The notes: generated by a model from the letters alone, not told the origin. A stretch of 64,000 nt of DNA from Clostridium beijerinckii (GCF_036699995.1 NZ_CP144906.1:74501-138500), one strand, 5' to 3'; positions 17,328-27,608 are shown, numbered from the stretch's first letter. Numbers and translations: made by a program.

Positions 17328-17939
17328 TTGATTTTAAATAAAGAATTTTATAAACAAGGTGCATTAATTTTAGCGAAAGAACTTTTGGGAAAAGTTATTA
17401 TAAGAAAGGTTGACGGAGTGACCTTAAGAGCTAAAATTGTTGAAACAGAAGCGTACATAGGGGAAATAGATAAGGCATCGCATGCTTATAATGGAAGAAG
17501 GACTGAAAGAACTGAACCTTTATTTAGAGAAGGTGGGATTGCTTATGTTTATTTTATTTATGGAAAATACTATTGTTTTAATGTTATAAGTGGATTAGAA
17601 GATAAAGGAGAGGGAGTTCTAATAAGAGCATTGGAACCGTTAAATGAATTTGAGTATCTTGCAAAAAAAAGGTTTAATCAAAATTATGATGAACTTTCAG
17701 AAACAAAGAAAAAGGCAATTACAAATGGACCGTCAAAACTGTGCATTGCATTTTCAATAGATAAATCAGAAAATTATAAAAGGTTATATGAGGAAGGTGA
17801 CTTTTATATAGAAGAAGGAGAAAAAGATACGTTTAAAATAGTAGAAACGAAAAGAATCGGAATAGATTATGCAGAAGAAGCAATAGATTTTCCATGGAGA
17901 TTTTATATAGAGGGAAATAAATACATATCGAAAAAGTAG
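17328..17939 (+). CDS. DNA-3-methyladenine glycosylase, AAG/MPG family
   Basis: Removes alkylated and deaminated purines (3-methyladenine, hypoxanthine) in base excision repair. The 203-residue protein is the usual length. Marks are [38 protein letters not shown] (catalytic Glu within), [23 protein letters not shown] and [13 protein letters not shown] at 17328 with AGGTG at 17315-17319 is the chosen start; the closer GGAG is too near to act as its ribosome site. It is a single gene without obvious partners. Confidence 0.94.
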   Translation: MILNKEFYKQGALILAKELLGKVIIRKVDGVTLRAKIVETEAYIGEIDKASHAYNGRRTERTEPLFREGGIAYVYFIYGKYYCFNVISGLEDKGEGVLIRALEPLNEFEYLAKKRFNQNYDELSETKKKAITNGPSKLCIAFSIDKSENYKRLYEEGDFYIEEGEKDTFKIVETKRIGIDYAEEAIDFPWRFYIEGNKYISKK

Positions 17940-18065
17940 CAAACTTTCAATGTAATTTCTATTGGCATTTAATTTAAATACAAATTTTTACTAAAAAGAA
18001 ATAAAGCGTAATATATTTAATACGATAAATCTATCATGAGATATTTTTTTATAGGAGATAGATTT

Positions 18066-18263
18066 ATGATTACTAGAGTAATTAATAGAAATTTTAGTAC
18101 GTATAAATATAAAAAGAGAAAAGCATCTTTAAAAATAAAAGTTACTAAAGAAAATATTATATCGTTTAGTGAAATACTCGAGAATGTACAAATGCTTAGG
18201 AAAAAAGGAATTATATCAGTATCAGATCTTAATAGAAATATATCTAAGTCTATAAAAAAATAG
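18066..18263 (+). CDS. Small basic protein of unknown function, 65 residues
   Basis: ATG at 18066 follows AGGAGA at 18053-18058; the frame is open 10 codons further upstream, but that earlier ATG has no ribosome site. The product (MITRVINRNFSTYKYKKRK...) is rich in Lys, Ile and Ser, has no cysteine and no membrane segment, and ends RNISKSIKK. No family recognised. Its stop codon lies in the first arm of a 25-bp inverted repeat shared with the convergent glycosyltransferase gene. Confidence 0.55.
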   Translation: MITRVINRNFSTYKYKKRKASLKIKVTKENIISFSEILENVQMLRKKGIISVSDLNRNISKSIKK

Positions 18264-18323
18264 TAATATAAAGATGACAGTACATGGATTAATTAAGGCA
18301 TGTATTGTCATCTTTATATTACT
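18262..18323. terminator. 25-bp inverted repeat overlapping both convergent stop codons
   Basis: Bases 18262-18286 pair with 18299-18323 over 25 positions with a single G-T, around a 12-base loop. The left arm includes the last bases of the small plus-strand gene; the right arm includes the stop codon of the minus-strand glycosyltransferase. It acts in both directions in principle, although T-runs are short. Confidence 0.75.
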
Positions 18324-19284
18324 CATTTTCTTTATCAACATTGATTAATTTATCTGAAATGATAAATCTAGGTCTGTGTTTAGCTTCATTATATATTTTC
18401 CCGATATATTCCCCTATTACGCCAAGAGATAAGAGCTGAACTCCGCCAAGCACCCAAATGGAAAGGGTTAATGAAGTCCAACCAGTAACTGTACGGCCTA
18501 AAATTTTAACTATAAGAGTATAAAGTAGGGCTGCACCTCCAGCAAAAAATATAGTAAAACCAAGGAGGGTTATTAATCTTATTGGTTTTATGCTAAAGGA
18601 TGTAATTCCGTCCAAGGCAAAGGCTATCATCTTTTTTAGAGGATATTTAGATTCACCAGCAAATCTTTCATGACGTTCATATTCAACAACTGAGTATTTA
18701 TATCCTATTAATGGAATCATTCCACGAAGAAATAAATTAACTTCCTTATATTGACTTAGCCCGTCTACAACACGTTTGCTCATAAGTCTATAATCTGCAT
18801 GATTATAGACCATGTCTACGCCCAGAATACGCATTAATTTATAAAAACCTAATGCAGTTGTTCTCTTGAAAAAGGTATCAGTTTCTCTAGTGGATCTTAC
18901 TCCATAAACAATATCGCATCCATCATAATATTTTTCTACAAATGCATCTATGACATCTATATCATCTTGTAAATCTGCATCTAATGATATAGTCATATCT
19001 GAATAATCTTTAGCAACCATGAGCCCAGCAAGTAAGGCGTTCTGGTGGCCCCTGTTCCTTGAAAGATTAATTCCTGAAAATATATTATTTTTAGAATGAA
19101 GCTCTTCAATTATGCTCCAAGTTCTATCTTTTGAACCATCATTAACAAAAAGTATTTTGCTTTTATTAGATATTAAGTTATTTGAAATCATAGTCTTAAT
19201 TTTTACTAGCAATCTTTTACTAGTTTCGTGTAAAACTTCTTCTTCATTGTAGCAAGGAATTACAAGATATAGTATATCCTTCAT
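18319..19284 (-). CDS. Family 2 glycosyltransferase, polyprenyl-phosphate sugar transferase type
   Basis: ATG at 19284 is chosen because GGAGGCG sits just before it; the frame is open 14 codons further. The 321-residue protein has a GT-A domain: LVIPCYNEEEVL, FVNDGSKDRTW, SRNRGHQNALLAGL, SLDADLQDD and a conserved RHERFAGESKYPLKKM region, then two C-terminal membrane helices (about 230-250 and 265-290) and a basic tail. This layout matches GtrB/YkoT/DPM1-like enzymes that move a sugar from a nucleotide to undecaprenyl phosphate. It lies 75 bp behind an HD-GYP gene on the same strand, suggesting cotranscription. Confidence 0.92.
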   Translation of the reverse strand: MKDILYLVIPCYNEEEVLHETSKRLLVKIKTMISNNLISNKSKILFVNDGSKDRTWSIIEELHSKNNIFSGINLSRNRGHQNALLAGLMVAKDYSDMTISLDADLQDDIDVIDAFVEKYYDGCDIVYGVRSTRETDTFFKRTTALGFYKLMRILGVDMVYNHADYRLMSKRVVDGLSQYKEVNLFLRGMIPLIGYKYSVVEYERHERFAGESKYPLKKMIAFALDGITSFSIKPIRLITLLGFTIFFAGGAALLYTLIVKILGRTVTGWTSLTLSIWVLGGVQLLSLGVIGEYIGKIYNEAKHRPRFIISDKLINVDKENE

Positions 19285-19359
19285 AAAATCGCCTCCAATG
19301 ATTAGTATAACCAAATAAATTAACAATATTATTCAATTGTAGTTTTAATATTCATTATT

Positions 19360-20445
19360 TTATAATTCATATCTTATATTTGATATAACTACAGAGGTTT
19401 CGCTTATTAAATTAATTTCAGTATTAACCCTATCTGGTCTAGAACTTTTAAGAATTTTTACAATAGGTCTTAGTGGGAAGTTAGGTATAGTTTCTTGTAC
19501 AACAGCTATGTCACCATTACTTAGATCAACTAAAGTTCCTTTTGAGAAAGGAATTACAATTTTGCAGAATATATTAACAATTTCATAGTCAAATTTTTTG
19601 CCTGCATTAGACATTAAATATTCAAGAACATCACTTGGAAACATTGCTCTTTTATTAGGTCTACCGGTTGATAAAGAGTCATATGCGTTAGCAATGCTTA
19701 CAATTTTACTTAAGGTATTTATCTCATCATTAGCTAGCTTATTAGGATAACCTAATCCATCAGGTCTTTCATGATGCTGTAGTGTTATTATTTTGCTATT
19801 AGCGCTCAGATTATAAGAGTCTGATAAATATTTATATCCGAGTATTGGATGTTGGTCTAATATCGTAACTTCTTCATCCGTTAGTTCTTCTTCTTTCATA
19901 AGAATTTCTTTTGGAATAAATGTTTTCCCAACATCATGAAGCAAAGCTCCAATACAAAGATATTGAAGTTGTCTTTTTGGAAGCTTCAGTGCAATTCCAA
20001 GGACTAGCGATATTACAGCAACATTCACAGAATGAGAGTAGATATAATTATCCATGCTTCTTATGTCTATTAGTGAAAGTAAGACACTTTTATTATTTAG
20101 AACATTTTCAATTAAATCTTCAGCCATAGACTCAATATTATTGAAATATACTGATTCCTTTTTTGAAAACTTATCAGCAACAGTAAGTCTATTTATATTT
20201 GAAAAAGCTTCTTTTATTGTTAGAATTGCTTTTTGTCTTAATTCAGGTTTAATAATATCTTCAATTTCATCAGAACTAAATTCATCAATTATATATATTG
20301 ATAAAATATTTAAATCCTTTATCTTAAAAATAATTCTTTCACTAAGGACCATACCAGCCCTTACTAATACTCTACCATCAGAATCATATAATGTCTTACC
20401 AATAACTGTATTCGGTTTTACACATTCAATTGGAATTAATCTCAT
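19360..20445 (-). CDS. HD-GYP domain protein, putative cyclic-di-GMP phosphodiesterase
   Basis: A 361-residue cytoplasmic protein. Residues about 1-115 form an N-terminal region without a recognised sensor domain. The HD-GYP domain follows: HSVNVAVISLVLG, LLHDVGKTFIPKEIL (HD metal ligands), DQHPILGYKYL and HHERPDGLGYP, which keeps the HHExxDGxGYP motif. A C-terminal segment (about 300-361) contains GTLVDLSNGDIAVVQE, found in many HD-GYP proteins. With the motifs intact it is likely active against c-di-GMP or a related dinucleotide. ATG follows GAGGAGAAGA. The downstream glycosyltransferase may be under the same control. Confidence 0.92.
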   Translation of the reverse strand: MRLIPIECVKPNTVIGKTLYDSDGRVLVRAGMVLSERIIFKIKDLNILSIYIIDEFSSDEIEDIIKPELRQKAILTIKEAFSNINRLTVADKFSKKESVYFNNIESMAEDLIENVLNNKSVLLSLIDIRSMDNYIYSHSVNVAVISLVLGIALKLPKRQLQYLCIGALLHDVGKTFIPKEILMKEEELTDEEVTILDQHPILGYKYLSDSYNLSANSKIITLQHHERPDGLGYPNKLANDEINTLSKIVSIANAYDSLSTGRPNKRAMFPSDVLEYLMSNAGKKFDYEIVNIFCKIVIPFSKGTLVDLSNGDIAVVQETIPNFPLRPIVKILKSSRPDRVNTEINLISETSVVISNIRYEL

Positions 20446-20761
20446 ATTATCTTCTCCTCAAATGTTGGTTATAGTACAATTTACAACATAATTCTTAGTT
20501 AAATGTTAAACATAATAGTAGTATATCAGTAAAATTGGCGTATTTATAGTATTATGATGAAAAAATATATTATTTTGTTTAACATATTTAAAAAATAGAA
20601 CTAACTACTAGTTAGAAAACAGGTCTGATAGTTAGATTTTTATACAACATATTTAATATAGGATACTAAACTCATAATTGATAATAAGTTAAGTATTTTA
20701 GCAGATTTGAGTATATATAAGTCCATTAACTTTTTATATTAATAAATGATAATTTTGTTAC
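20446..20761. other. Intergenic region between divergent HD-GYP and serC genes
   Basis: AT-rich with several short inverted stretches such as GAACTAACTACTAGTTAG. No open frame with a ribosome site. It must hold the promoter of the minus-strand pair. Confidence 0.5.
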
Positions 20762-20790
20762 TTGATATTTAAATTGTGTTATAATATTAT
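20762..20790 (+). promoter_or_regulatory. Predicted serC promoter
   Basis: TTGATA (20762-20767), 17-bp spacer, TATTAT (20785-20790), followed by a short leader and AAAGGGGG at 20810-20817. Confidence 0.5.
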
Positions 20791-20826
20791 AGATTACAAA
20801 TAAAAATATCAAAGGGGGCTTTTTCA

Positions 20827-21909
20827 ATGTCAAGAGTTTATAATTTTTCAGCAGGACCAGCTGTATTACCAGAGTCAGTCCTAAGAGAAGCAGCGGGGGA
20901 AATGCTAGACTACAAGGGGACAGGCATGTCAGTTATGGAGATGAGTCATCGTTCTAAAGCGTTCGAAGAAATCATCACAGATGCTGAAAAGACATTAAGA
21001 GAATTAATGAATATTCCGGATAACTATAAGGTATTATTCCTTCAAGGTGGGGCATCACAACAATTTGCAATGATTCCAATGAATCTAATGAAAAATAGAG
21101 TTGTAGATCATATTATTACAGGGCAATGGGCAAAAAAAGCAGCGTCAGAAGCAAAAATATTTGGAAAGGTTAATATATTAGCGTCTTCAGAAGATAAAAC
21201 TTTTTCATATATACCAGATTTAAAGGATTTAAAAGTTTCAGATGATGCAGACTATGTTTACATATGTCATAACAATACAATCTATGGAACTACGTATAAA
21301 GAATTACCAAACGTTGGGGATAAGATATTAGTAGCAGATATGTCATCGGATTTCTTATCAGAGCCAGTAGATGTATCAAAATATGGACTAATATTTGCAG
21401 GAGTACAAAAAAATGCAGGACCAGCTGGTGTTGTTGTAGTAATAATTCGTGAAGATTTAATCACAGAAGATGTATTACCAGGGACTCCAACAATGCTAAG
21501 ATATAAGGTTCATGCAGACAATAAATCACTATATAACACACCACCAGCATATGGAATATATATATGCGGAAAAGTATTTAAATGGGTTAAAAACAAGGGT
21601 GGACTAGAAGCTATGAAGAAAATTAATGAAGAAAAAGCTTCTATTCTATATGATTTTCTTGATTCAAGCAGTATGTTTAAAGGAACTGTTGTAAAGAAAG
21701 ATCGTTCTTTAATGAATGTACCATTTGTAACAGGTTCAGATGAACTAGATGCTAAATTTGTAAAAGAAGCTAAAGCAGCAGGATTTGAAAACCTAAAAGG
21801 ACATAGAACAGTTGGTGGGATGAGAGCAAGTATATATAATGCTATGCCAATTGAAGGTGTTAAAGATTTAGTAGAATTCATGAGAAAGTTCGAAGAAGAT
21901 AATAAGTAA
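20827..21909 (+). CDS. serC: Phosphoserine aminotransferase
   Basis: PLP enzyme converting 3-phosphohydroxypyruvate and glutamate to phosphoserine in serine synthesis. The 360-residue protein starts RVYNFSAGPAVLPE, has SVMEMSHRSKAF, LFLQGGASQQFAM, DMSSDFLSEPVD and the PLP lysine in FAGVQKNAGPAG; it ends with GHRTVGGMRASIYNAMP. Many clostridia have serA directly after serC; here serC is alone and closed by a hairpin, so serA must be elsewhere. ATG at 20827 follows AAAGGGGG. Confidence 0.97.
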   Translation: MSRVYNFSAGPAVLPESVLREAAGEMLDYKGTGMSVMEMSHRSKAFEEIITDAEKTLRELMNIPDNYKVLFLQGGASQQFAMIPMNLMKNRVVDHIITGQWAKKAASEAKIFGKVNILASSEDKTFSYIPDLKDLKVSDDADYVYICHNNTIYGTTYKELPNVGDKILVADMSSDFLSEPVDVSKYGLIFAGVQKNAGPAGVVVVIIREDLITEDVLPGTPTMLRYKVHADNKSLYNTPPAYGIYICGKVFKWVKNKGGLEAMKKINEEKASILYDFLDSSSMFKGTVVKKDRSLMNVPFVTGSDELDAKFVKEAKAAGFENLKGHRTVGGMRASIYNAMPIEGVKDLVEFMRKFEEDNK

Positions 21910-21930
21910 TAGAATAAAAATAAATTAAAT

Positions 21931-21970
21931 TTAAGGAGATAATCAGGTTTTGGTTATCTCCTTAATTAAT
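21931..21970 (+). terminator. Terminator of serC
   Basis: TTAAGGAGATAA (21931-21942) pairs perfectly with TTATCTCCTTAA (21954-21965), then TTAATTTTAT. Confidence 0.7.
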
Positions 21971-22342
21971 TTTATAAATAAAATTATACTAATATCTGAA
22001 TTTATAATATGTATTATGTATAGATAATCAATACAATATATACAATTTTAAATGTTATTAGTACATGTAATATTTTTATAAGCTAATATTAGATTAATTG
22101 CCATATAAAAGACATATATAAGAATATTCAGGTGTAGATTACAGATGAAATAAATTGCAGATAAATCTATAGAGGTGTAATAGCCATATAAAGATATTCA
22201 AACAGAATACAAGGTAGAAAAATTTAATATAAATATGGTTTGGATTAGTTCATAAATCCTAATTTGCTAACTAACTTGATAGAATTTTAAAGGCAAAGTT
22301 ACTATTGCAATATATATATTAAATTAATCATGATATAATATC
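21971..22342. other. Intergenic region between convergent serC and asnS
   Basis: About 370 bp of AT-rich DNA with no supported gene, RNA or mobile element between the two terminators. Confidence 0.6.
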
Positions 22343-22381
22343 AAAAAAGGAGCTATCGAATTAATCGATATACCCCTCTTT
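22343..22381 (-). terminator. Terminator of asnS
   Basis: On the minus strand AAAGAGGGGTATATCGA pairs imperfectly with TCGATAGCTCCTTTTTT, ending in a T-run. Confidence 0.75.
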
Positions 22382-22411
22382 ATTAATAATATAAAATTAA
22401 CAGTTAATTAA

Positions 22412-23806
22412 TTAGAACTCGCTTGTTCCAGGAGTTCTAGGGAATGGAACTACGTCTCTAATGTTAGTCATTCCTGTTATATACATAATTAATCTTTCGA
22501 AGCCTAAACCAAAACCAGCGTGTTTAGTTTCTCCATATTTTCTTAATTCTAAATACCACCAGTAATCATCTTCGGATAGGTTTAATTCAGTCATTCTATC
22601 TTTTAGAACATCTAGTCTTTCTTCTCTTTGGCTACCACCTATAATTTCTCCGATTCCTGGTACCAAAAGATCAGTAGCTGCTACTGTTTTTCCATCTTCA
22701 TTTAATCTCATATAGAAAGCTTTAATGTCTTTAGGATAGTCTGTTACAAATAGTGGCTTTTTAAAGTGTTCTTCAGTAAGATATCTTTCGTGTTCTGTTT
22801 GTAAATCAATACCCCATGATACATCGTAATCAAATTTCTTTCCACACTTTTGTAGTATTTCAACAGCTTCTGCATACGTAACTTTAGCAAAATCTGATGA
22901 AACTACGTGATTTAATCTTTCTAATAAACCTTTATCAACAAATTGATTAAAGAATTCTAATTCTTCAGGACATTCATCCATAACATATTTAATAACATAC
23001 TTAAGCATATTTTCAGCAAGTTCCATATCATCTTGTAAATCTGCAAATGCAATTTCAGGTTCAATCATCCAAAATTCAGCAGCATGTCTTGTAGTATTTG
23101 AATTTTCAGCTCTGAATGTTGGTCCAAATGTATAGATATTTCTAAACGCTAAAGCAAAGCATTCAGCATTTAACTGACCAGATACAGTAAGATTAGTCTC
23201 TTTGCCAAAGAAATCCTTGCTGAAATCTACACTTCCATCTTTGCTTAATTCAGGAGTTTTAGGATCAAGTGTTGTTACCCTAAACATTTCTCCAGCACCT
23301 TCACAATCGCTGCCAGTTATTATTGGTGTATGAGTATACACGAAATTTTGATCTTGAAAGAACTTATGTATCGCGTAAGCAGCAACAGAGCGAACTCTAA
23401 AAGTTGCAGCAAATGCATTACTTCTAGGTCTTAAATGAGCTATTGTTCTTAAGTATTCAAAGGTGTGTCTCTTTTTTTGAAGTGGATAATCAGAGTTTGA
23501 CATACCTTCGATAATAATATTCTTAGCCTGAATTTCAAAAGGTTGTTTTGCTTCAGGAGTAGCAACTAAGGTACCGATAACTGAAATTGAAGAACTTATA
23601 GGTAATTTAGATATTTCTTTGAAGTTATTTAACTTATCGTCAAAAACTACTTGAATATTTTTAAAGAAAGAACCATCATTAACTTCTATAAATCCAAAAG
23701 CGTTAGATGATCTTAAAGTTCTTATCCAACCTGATATTGTTATTTCCTTTGATAAGAAATCATCAGTATTTCTGTAAAGACTTCTAATTAAAATTGATTT
23801 TGCCAT
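22412..23806 (-). CDS. asnS: Asparaginyl-tRNA synthetase
   Basis: Charges tRNA-Asn; three tRNA-Asn genes lie 36 kb away in the same window. The 464-residue protein has an N-terminal OB anticodon-binding domain ([24 protein letters not shown]) and a class II catalytic core: [36 protein letters not shown] (motif 2) and [17 protein letters not shown] (motif 3). I chose ATG at 23806, preceded by GGAGGTCATGCAAT; the frame is open 13 codons further. No T-box was found upstream. The presence of AsnRS indicates direct charging rather than only the amidotransferase route. Confidence 0.97.
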   Translation of the reverse strand: MAKSILIRSLYRNTDDFLSKEITISGWIRTLRSSNAFGFIEVNDGSFFKNIQVVFDDKLNNFKEISKLPISSSISVIGTLVATPEAKQPFEIQAKNIIIEGMSNSDYPLQKKRHTFEYLRTIAHLRPRSNAFAATFRVRSVAAYAIHKFFQDQNFVYTHTPIITGSDCEGAGEMFRVTTLDPKTPELSKDGSVDFSKDFFGKETNLTVSGQLNAECFALAFRNIYTFGPTFRAENSNTTRHAAEFWMIEPEIAFADLQDDMELAENMLKYVIKYVMDECPEELEFFNQFVDKGLLERLNHVVSSDFAKVTYAEAVEILQKCGKKFDYDVSWGIDLQTEHERYLTEEHFKKPLFVTDYPKDIKAFYMRLNEDGKTVAATDLLVPGIGEIIGGSQREERLDVLKDRMTELNLSEDDYWWYLELRKYGETKHAGFGLGFERLIMYITGMTNIRDVVPFPRTPGTSEF

Positions 23807-23953
23807 ATTGCATGACCTCCATTTTATAATTAATCTTGTGATCAAAACATATTATTAATGAAAAAAATTTTTCACTATTTTAAAATATCATTTATGTAAC
23901 CTATTACCCTTGATAATAAATAGATTTTACAATACTTTTTTGGTGAATGCAAC

Positions 23954-23970
23954 TTAGGACCTGTCCCTAA
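23954..23970. repeat. Short palindrome resembling a REP/Y1-transposase-associated motif
   Basis: TTAGGACCTGTCCCTAA, imperfect palindrome with GGAC/GTCC core. Similar GGGACAGGTCC motifs accompany IS200-like Y1 transposases in Firmicutes, but no transposase is present. The rest of the spacer 23807-24058 holds nothing recognisable. Confidence 0.35.
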
Positions 23971-24058
23971 ACATATAATAAATCAGTGCTTTAGATCGCC
24001 TGAGTATAAATAATACGTGAAATAAATATATAAATTATAGATATATGTAATTTATAAT

Positions 24059-24107
24059 AAAAAAGCTTTATTTTTTATAGTAAAATTATAAAAAATAAAG
24101 CTTTTTT
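24059..24107 (-). terminator. Terminator of the murC-phosphoesterase unit
   Basis: A 21-bp perfect stem, 24059-24079 with 24087-24107, seven-base loop, A-run on one side and T-run on the other; it lies 30 bases beyond the phosphoesterase stop and can work on both strands. Confidence 0.88.
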
Positions 24108-24138
24108 TATATTAAGAGTATTTATTTAACATGCTTGT

Positions 24139-24837
24139 CTATTCCAAGCCATTTTCAAAACTCTGAATCAATTCTTTTGGAAAGTTTAACATTGTCATAT
24201 CTTTAACTATTCTTTTATAGGCGTAGGGAATTTCTTTTATCTGAACTTTCATTCCATCTTCCTTACTGATATTTAGAATACAATAAGTGCTATTTGGTCT
24301 ACCAATCTTAGGCTTTCCAACACTACCAGAGTTTATATATACCTTATTTTTAAAGTCCTTCATTCCAGGTATATGCGTATGTGCACAAATTAATACATCG
24401 TTAGAAATAGAGTTCATAACTTCTGAAGTATTATCTCCATCCTTTAATAGATATTCATCTATTTTATCTGGACTTCCATGAACAAATAAGAGACTTTTAT
24501 TAGCAATATTCAAAGTTAAAGTTGAAGGTAAATTAACAAGAAATAGTCTGTTTTCTTCTCTTAATTCTTTAACGGTCCAAGGAAGAGAAAAAGCATTAAT
24601 AGGAGTCTCTCTTATATATGAATATTCATTATTAACTACAGAACTATCATAATTTCCTCTTATGCAAAGAATATGACGTCTTCTGATCATGGAAATTACT
24701 TCGTTAGGGTGAGGACCATAACCAACCAAATCTCCTAGGCAAATAATTGTATCAACTTTCTCAATATCAATATCTTCTAAAAGATTAATAAGAGCATAGA
24801 CATTAGCATGAATATCTGAAATTATTGCTATTTTCAT
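24139..24837 (-). CDS. Metallophosphoesterase (calcineurin-like, YfcE/DUF2 type)
   Basis: A 232-residue soluble protein with the dinuclear metal motifs in order: SDIHAN (about 8-13), GDLVGYGPHPNEV, GNYD, VHGSPD and CAHTHIPG. These are the five blocks of calcineurin-like phosphoesterases; substrate not predictable. Related proteins include bacterial phosphodiesterases and diadenosine polyphosphatases. ATG at 24837 is chosen because AGGAGG lies eight bases before it; an ATG three codons earlier is too near that site. It lies 36 bp behind murC on the same strand. Confidence 0.9.
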   Translation of the reverse strand: MKIAIISDIHANVYALINLLEDIDIEKVDTIICLGDLVGYGPHPNEVISMIRRRHILCIRGNYDSSVVNNEYSYIRETPINAFSLPWTVKELREENRLFLVNLPSTLTLNIANKSLLFVHGSPDKIDEYLLKDGDNTSEVMNSISNDVLICAHTHIPGMKDFKNKVYINSGSVGKPKIGRPNSTYCILNISKEDGMKVQIKEIPYAYKRIVKDMTMLNFPKELIQSFENGLE

Positions 24838-24873
24838 GAGCATTCCTCCTAAGTTATTTAGCAAAGTAAGTAT

Positions 24874-26253
24874 TTAGGCTTTTAAGTATTTTTCCCCAAC
24901 AATAACTACATCACCAGCACCTACTGTTAATAGCAAGTCACCAGAAACTAGTTTTGATTTTACGTAATTAAGTGCTTCATCATGTGAGTGAACATTGGTA
25001 CATTTCAATCCTTTATTTCTTAATGCATCACCAAGTTCGTCAGAAGATACTAGTCCAGTATTTTTCTCTCTAGCTGCATAGATGTCCATTAGTATAAGTT
25101 CATCTGCATCATTGAAACATTCTGTAAATTCATCAAATAGGGCCTTTGTTCTAGTATATGTGTGAGGTTGAAAAATACAATAAGTCTTATTATGATTCAT
25201 TTGTTTAGCAGTACTTAATGTGGCTTTAATCTCTGTAGGGTGATGAGCGTAGTCATCTATAACAGTTACACCATTTAATTCTCCCTTATATTCGAATCTT
25301 TTATGCGCTCCTTTGCAGTTTGATAATCCTTCAATAATACAGTCATTAGAAATATTAAATATAAGAGAAACACAAATTGAAGCAAGGGCATTCAATATAT
25401 TATGCTTACCTGGCACATTTAAAGTAATATTGAATAAGTTTTTACCGTCCTTATACACATCAAAAGTGGCACATCCATTTGTATTGAAATGAATATTTTT
25501 AGCAGTTAAATTAGCATTGTCACTAAATCCATAACTTAGAGTATTGCAATTTATCTTAGACAGAATTTCATTTACCCTTTGATCGTCAGCATATCCAACA
25601 AGATAACCATCTTCTGGGATAAGTCTTGAGAATTGTAAAAATGTATCAGCAATTTCATCTATATCTTTATAGTAATCAAGATGATCAGAATCAATATTTA
25701 GAATTATTCCAACATAAGGTGGGAATTTTAAAAATGAACGTTTATATTCACAAGCTTCAGTTAAGAAATATTCACTATTACCAATCCTGAAATTTCCTCC
25801 AATTGCATCTAATTCACCACCAACTAAGATAGTTGGATCTAAATTATCAGCAAGTGTTATATGAGAAAGCATGGATGTACATGTAGTCTTTCCATGGGTT
25901 CCAGATATTGCAACACTGTATTTGTGGCCCTTCATAATTTGCCCTAAAAATTCAGCTCTGTCCATTAATGCAATATTTTTTTCCTTGGCTTCTAAAAGTT
26001 CAGGATTATCAGATGGGATTGCAGCGGTATAGACTACTAAATCTACATTGTTAATATTCTCTCTTCTATGACCTATGTAAATTTCAGCACCTGAAGATCT
26101 TAATTTATCAATGATTGCAGAATCCTTAAAGTCAGAGCCAGATACACTATAACCACTATTTAATAAAACAGCAGCAAGTCCGCTCATACTAATTCCACCA
26201 ATGCCAATGAAATGAATTTTTTTATCTTTATCTTTTATAAAATTGAAAGACAA
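24874..26253 (-). CDS. murC: UDP-N-acetylmuramate--L-alanine ligase
   Basis: Adds the first amino acid of the peptidoglycan stem. The 459-residue protein starts [18 protein letters not shown] (UDP-binding), then [13 protein letters not shown] (ATP P-loop, about 107-119), [20 protein letters not shown] and [17 protein letters not shown] start at 26253 with AAGGAG eight bases upstream. It stands apart from other mur genes, which is common in clostridia, and is read divergently from purR. Confidence 0.97.
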   Translation of the reverse strand: MSFNFIKDKDKKIHFIGIGGISMSGLAAVLLNSGYSVSGSDFKDSAIIDKLRSSGAEIYIGHRRENINNVDLVVYTAAIPSDNPELLEAKEKNIALMDRAEFLGQIMKGHKYSVAISGTHGKTTCTSMLSHITLADNLDPTILVGGELDAIGGNFRIGNSEYFLTEACEYKRSFLKFPPYVGIILNIDSDHLDYYKDIDEIADTFLQFSRLIPEDGYLVGYADDQRVNEILSKINCNTLSYGFSDNANLTAKNIHFNTNGCATFDVYKDGKNLFNITLNVPGKHNILNALASICVSLIFNISNDCIIEGLSNCKGAHKRFEYKGELNGVTVIDDYAHHPTEIKATLSTAKQMNHNKTYCIFQPHTYTRTKALFDEFTECFNDADELILMDIYAAREKNTGLVSSDELGDALRNKGLKCTNVHSHDEALNYVKSKLVSGDLLLTVGAGDVVIVGEKYLKA

Positions 26254-26539
26254 ATGATCAACTCCTTTTTAATTAATAAAACTAAATGTTATTATAAGTT
26301 CCAAAATTTGAGTATAAAATTTTTAGTTTTATACTTTAACTATAATTATATACATTTTTCAAAAAATCAACCATAGTAAAAAATAAATACACAATATTTT
26401 ATGCATATTTAGCGAGTTTGTGAACAAGTTATAAATATAAATTAACTTTATAACTAAAAATATTGATATTAACTTGAAATTAGCATAAAATATGAATATT
26501 AAAGCGATTTAATATAAAAAAATTCGTGTGGGTGATTTT

Positions 26540-27355
26540 ATGGAGAAGTTTACAAGAAATAATAGGGTAGTTGCCATAACAAAAATATTATTAGAAAACC
26601 CAAATAAAATATTGGGATTAAATAAATTTTCAGAATTACTAAATGCGGCTAAATCTACTATAAGTGAAGATATTGTCGTTGTTAGAGAAATTCTAGAAAG
26701 ACTTGAAATGGGTAAAGTTGAAACAATTGCAGGAGTAGCAGGGGGGATAAAATATATTCCTCAAAGTGGCGAAGAAGAGAAGAAAGCTTTTGCATTAGAA
26801 CTATGTCAGCAATTAAGTGATGATGGAAGAGTTATACCAGGAAATATAATATATATGACGGATCTAATGTATGATCCTAAGATAATAAATAAAGCAGGAG
26901 TTATGCTTTCATCATGTTTTCAAGGAAAAGAGATTGATTATGTAATAACAGTAGAAACTAAAGGTATTCCTTTAGCTTATGAGGTTGCTAGAAATTTAGG
27001 AGTACAATTAGTTATTGCTAGAAGAGATAGTCAAGTAACGGAAGGGCCAACAGTTACTATAAATTATGTGTCGGGAAGCAATGGAAGGTTGCAACAAATG
27101 TCACTATCAAAAAAATCCATGAAACCATCAAGTAGATGTATATTTATCGATGATTTCATGAAGGGTGGAGGAACTGCAATAGGTATTAAGGACTTATTAA
27201 AAGAGTTTGATAGTGAGCTAGTAGGAATAGGTGTATTAGTCGATAATAAACAAATTGAAAAAAAATTAGTAGACGAATATGTTTCCATTGTAGAGTTAAA
27301 AGCTGTTGATAAATCAGCAATTATAGGAATACAACCTTCAAAAACATTTTCTTAA
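26540..27355 (+). CDS. purR: Pur operon repressor PurR (PRTase-fold)
   Basis: In Bacillus, PurR represses purine genes and is released by PRPP. The 271-residue protein from ATG 26540 has an N-terminal winged helix (NRVVAITKILLENPNKILGLNKFSELL) and a C-terminal phosphoribosyltransferase-like domain with the PRPP loop CIFIDDFMKGGGTAIG. It probably lacks enzyme activity, as is known for the family. A GTG four codons upstream is less likely. No convincing PurBox was seen in its own promoter region. It heads the conserved purR-spoVG-glmU-prs order. Confidence 0.95.
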   Translation: MEKFTRNNRVVAITKILLENPNKILGLNKFSELLNAAKSTISEDIVVVREILERLEMGKVETIAGVAGGIKYIPQSGEEEKKAFALELCQQLSDDGRVIPGNIIYMTDLMYDPKIINKAGVMLSSCFQGKEIDYVITVETKGIPLAYEVARNLGVQLVIARRDSQVTEGPTVTINYVSGSNGRLQQMSLSKKSMKPSSRCIFIDDFMKGGGTAIGIKDLLKEFDSELVGIGVLVDNKQIEKKLVDEYVSIVELKAVDKSAIIGIQPSKTFS

Positions 27356-27608
27356 AATTAACAGAAAATTTTACTCTAAAGATAATGCGTAATTCCAAAT
27401 GCTTTTAATTTGGTATACATATAAATAAATATTAAATTTGTAGCTAGTACCAACAAAAAACATGAATTTCATTGAGAATATTTATTGTTACTTCAAGTTG
27501 TCGTGAATAGAAATTGTTCTGAAATTCAAATAGGACAATCTCAGAAATTTAGTATTTGTATAAGATTACACAAAAAAATAAATTTTATAAGGATTTATCA
27601 AATATAAA
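27356..27608. other. Intergenic region between purR and the spoVG promoter
   Basis: AT-rich spacer with no supported open frame or RNA. It ends at the sigma-H-like promoter of spoVG. Confidence 0.5.

Noticed and set aside
23807..24058. T-box or other aminoacyl-tRNA sensor upstream of asnS
   Set aside because: No GGGTGGNACCGCG core or terminator/antiterminator pair is present on the minus strand.
26254..26539. PurBox in the purR-murC divergent region
   Set aside because: No pair of inverted CCGAAC-like cores could be found.
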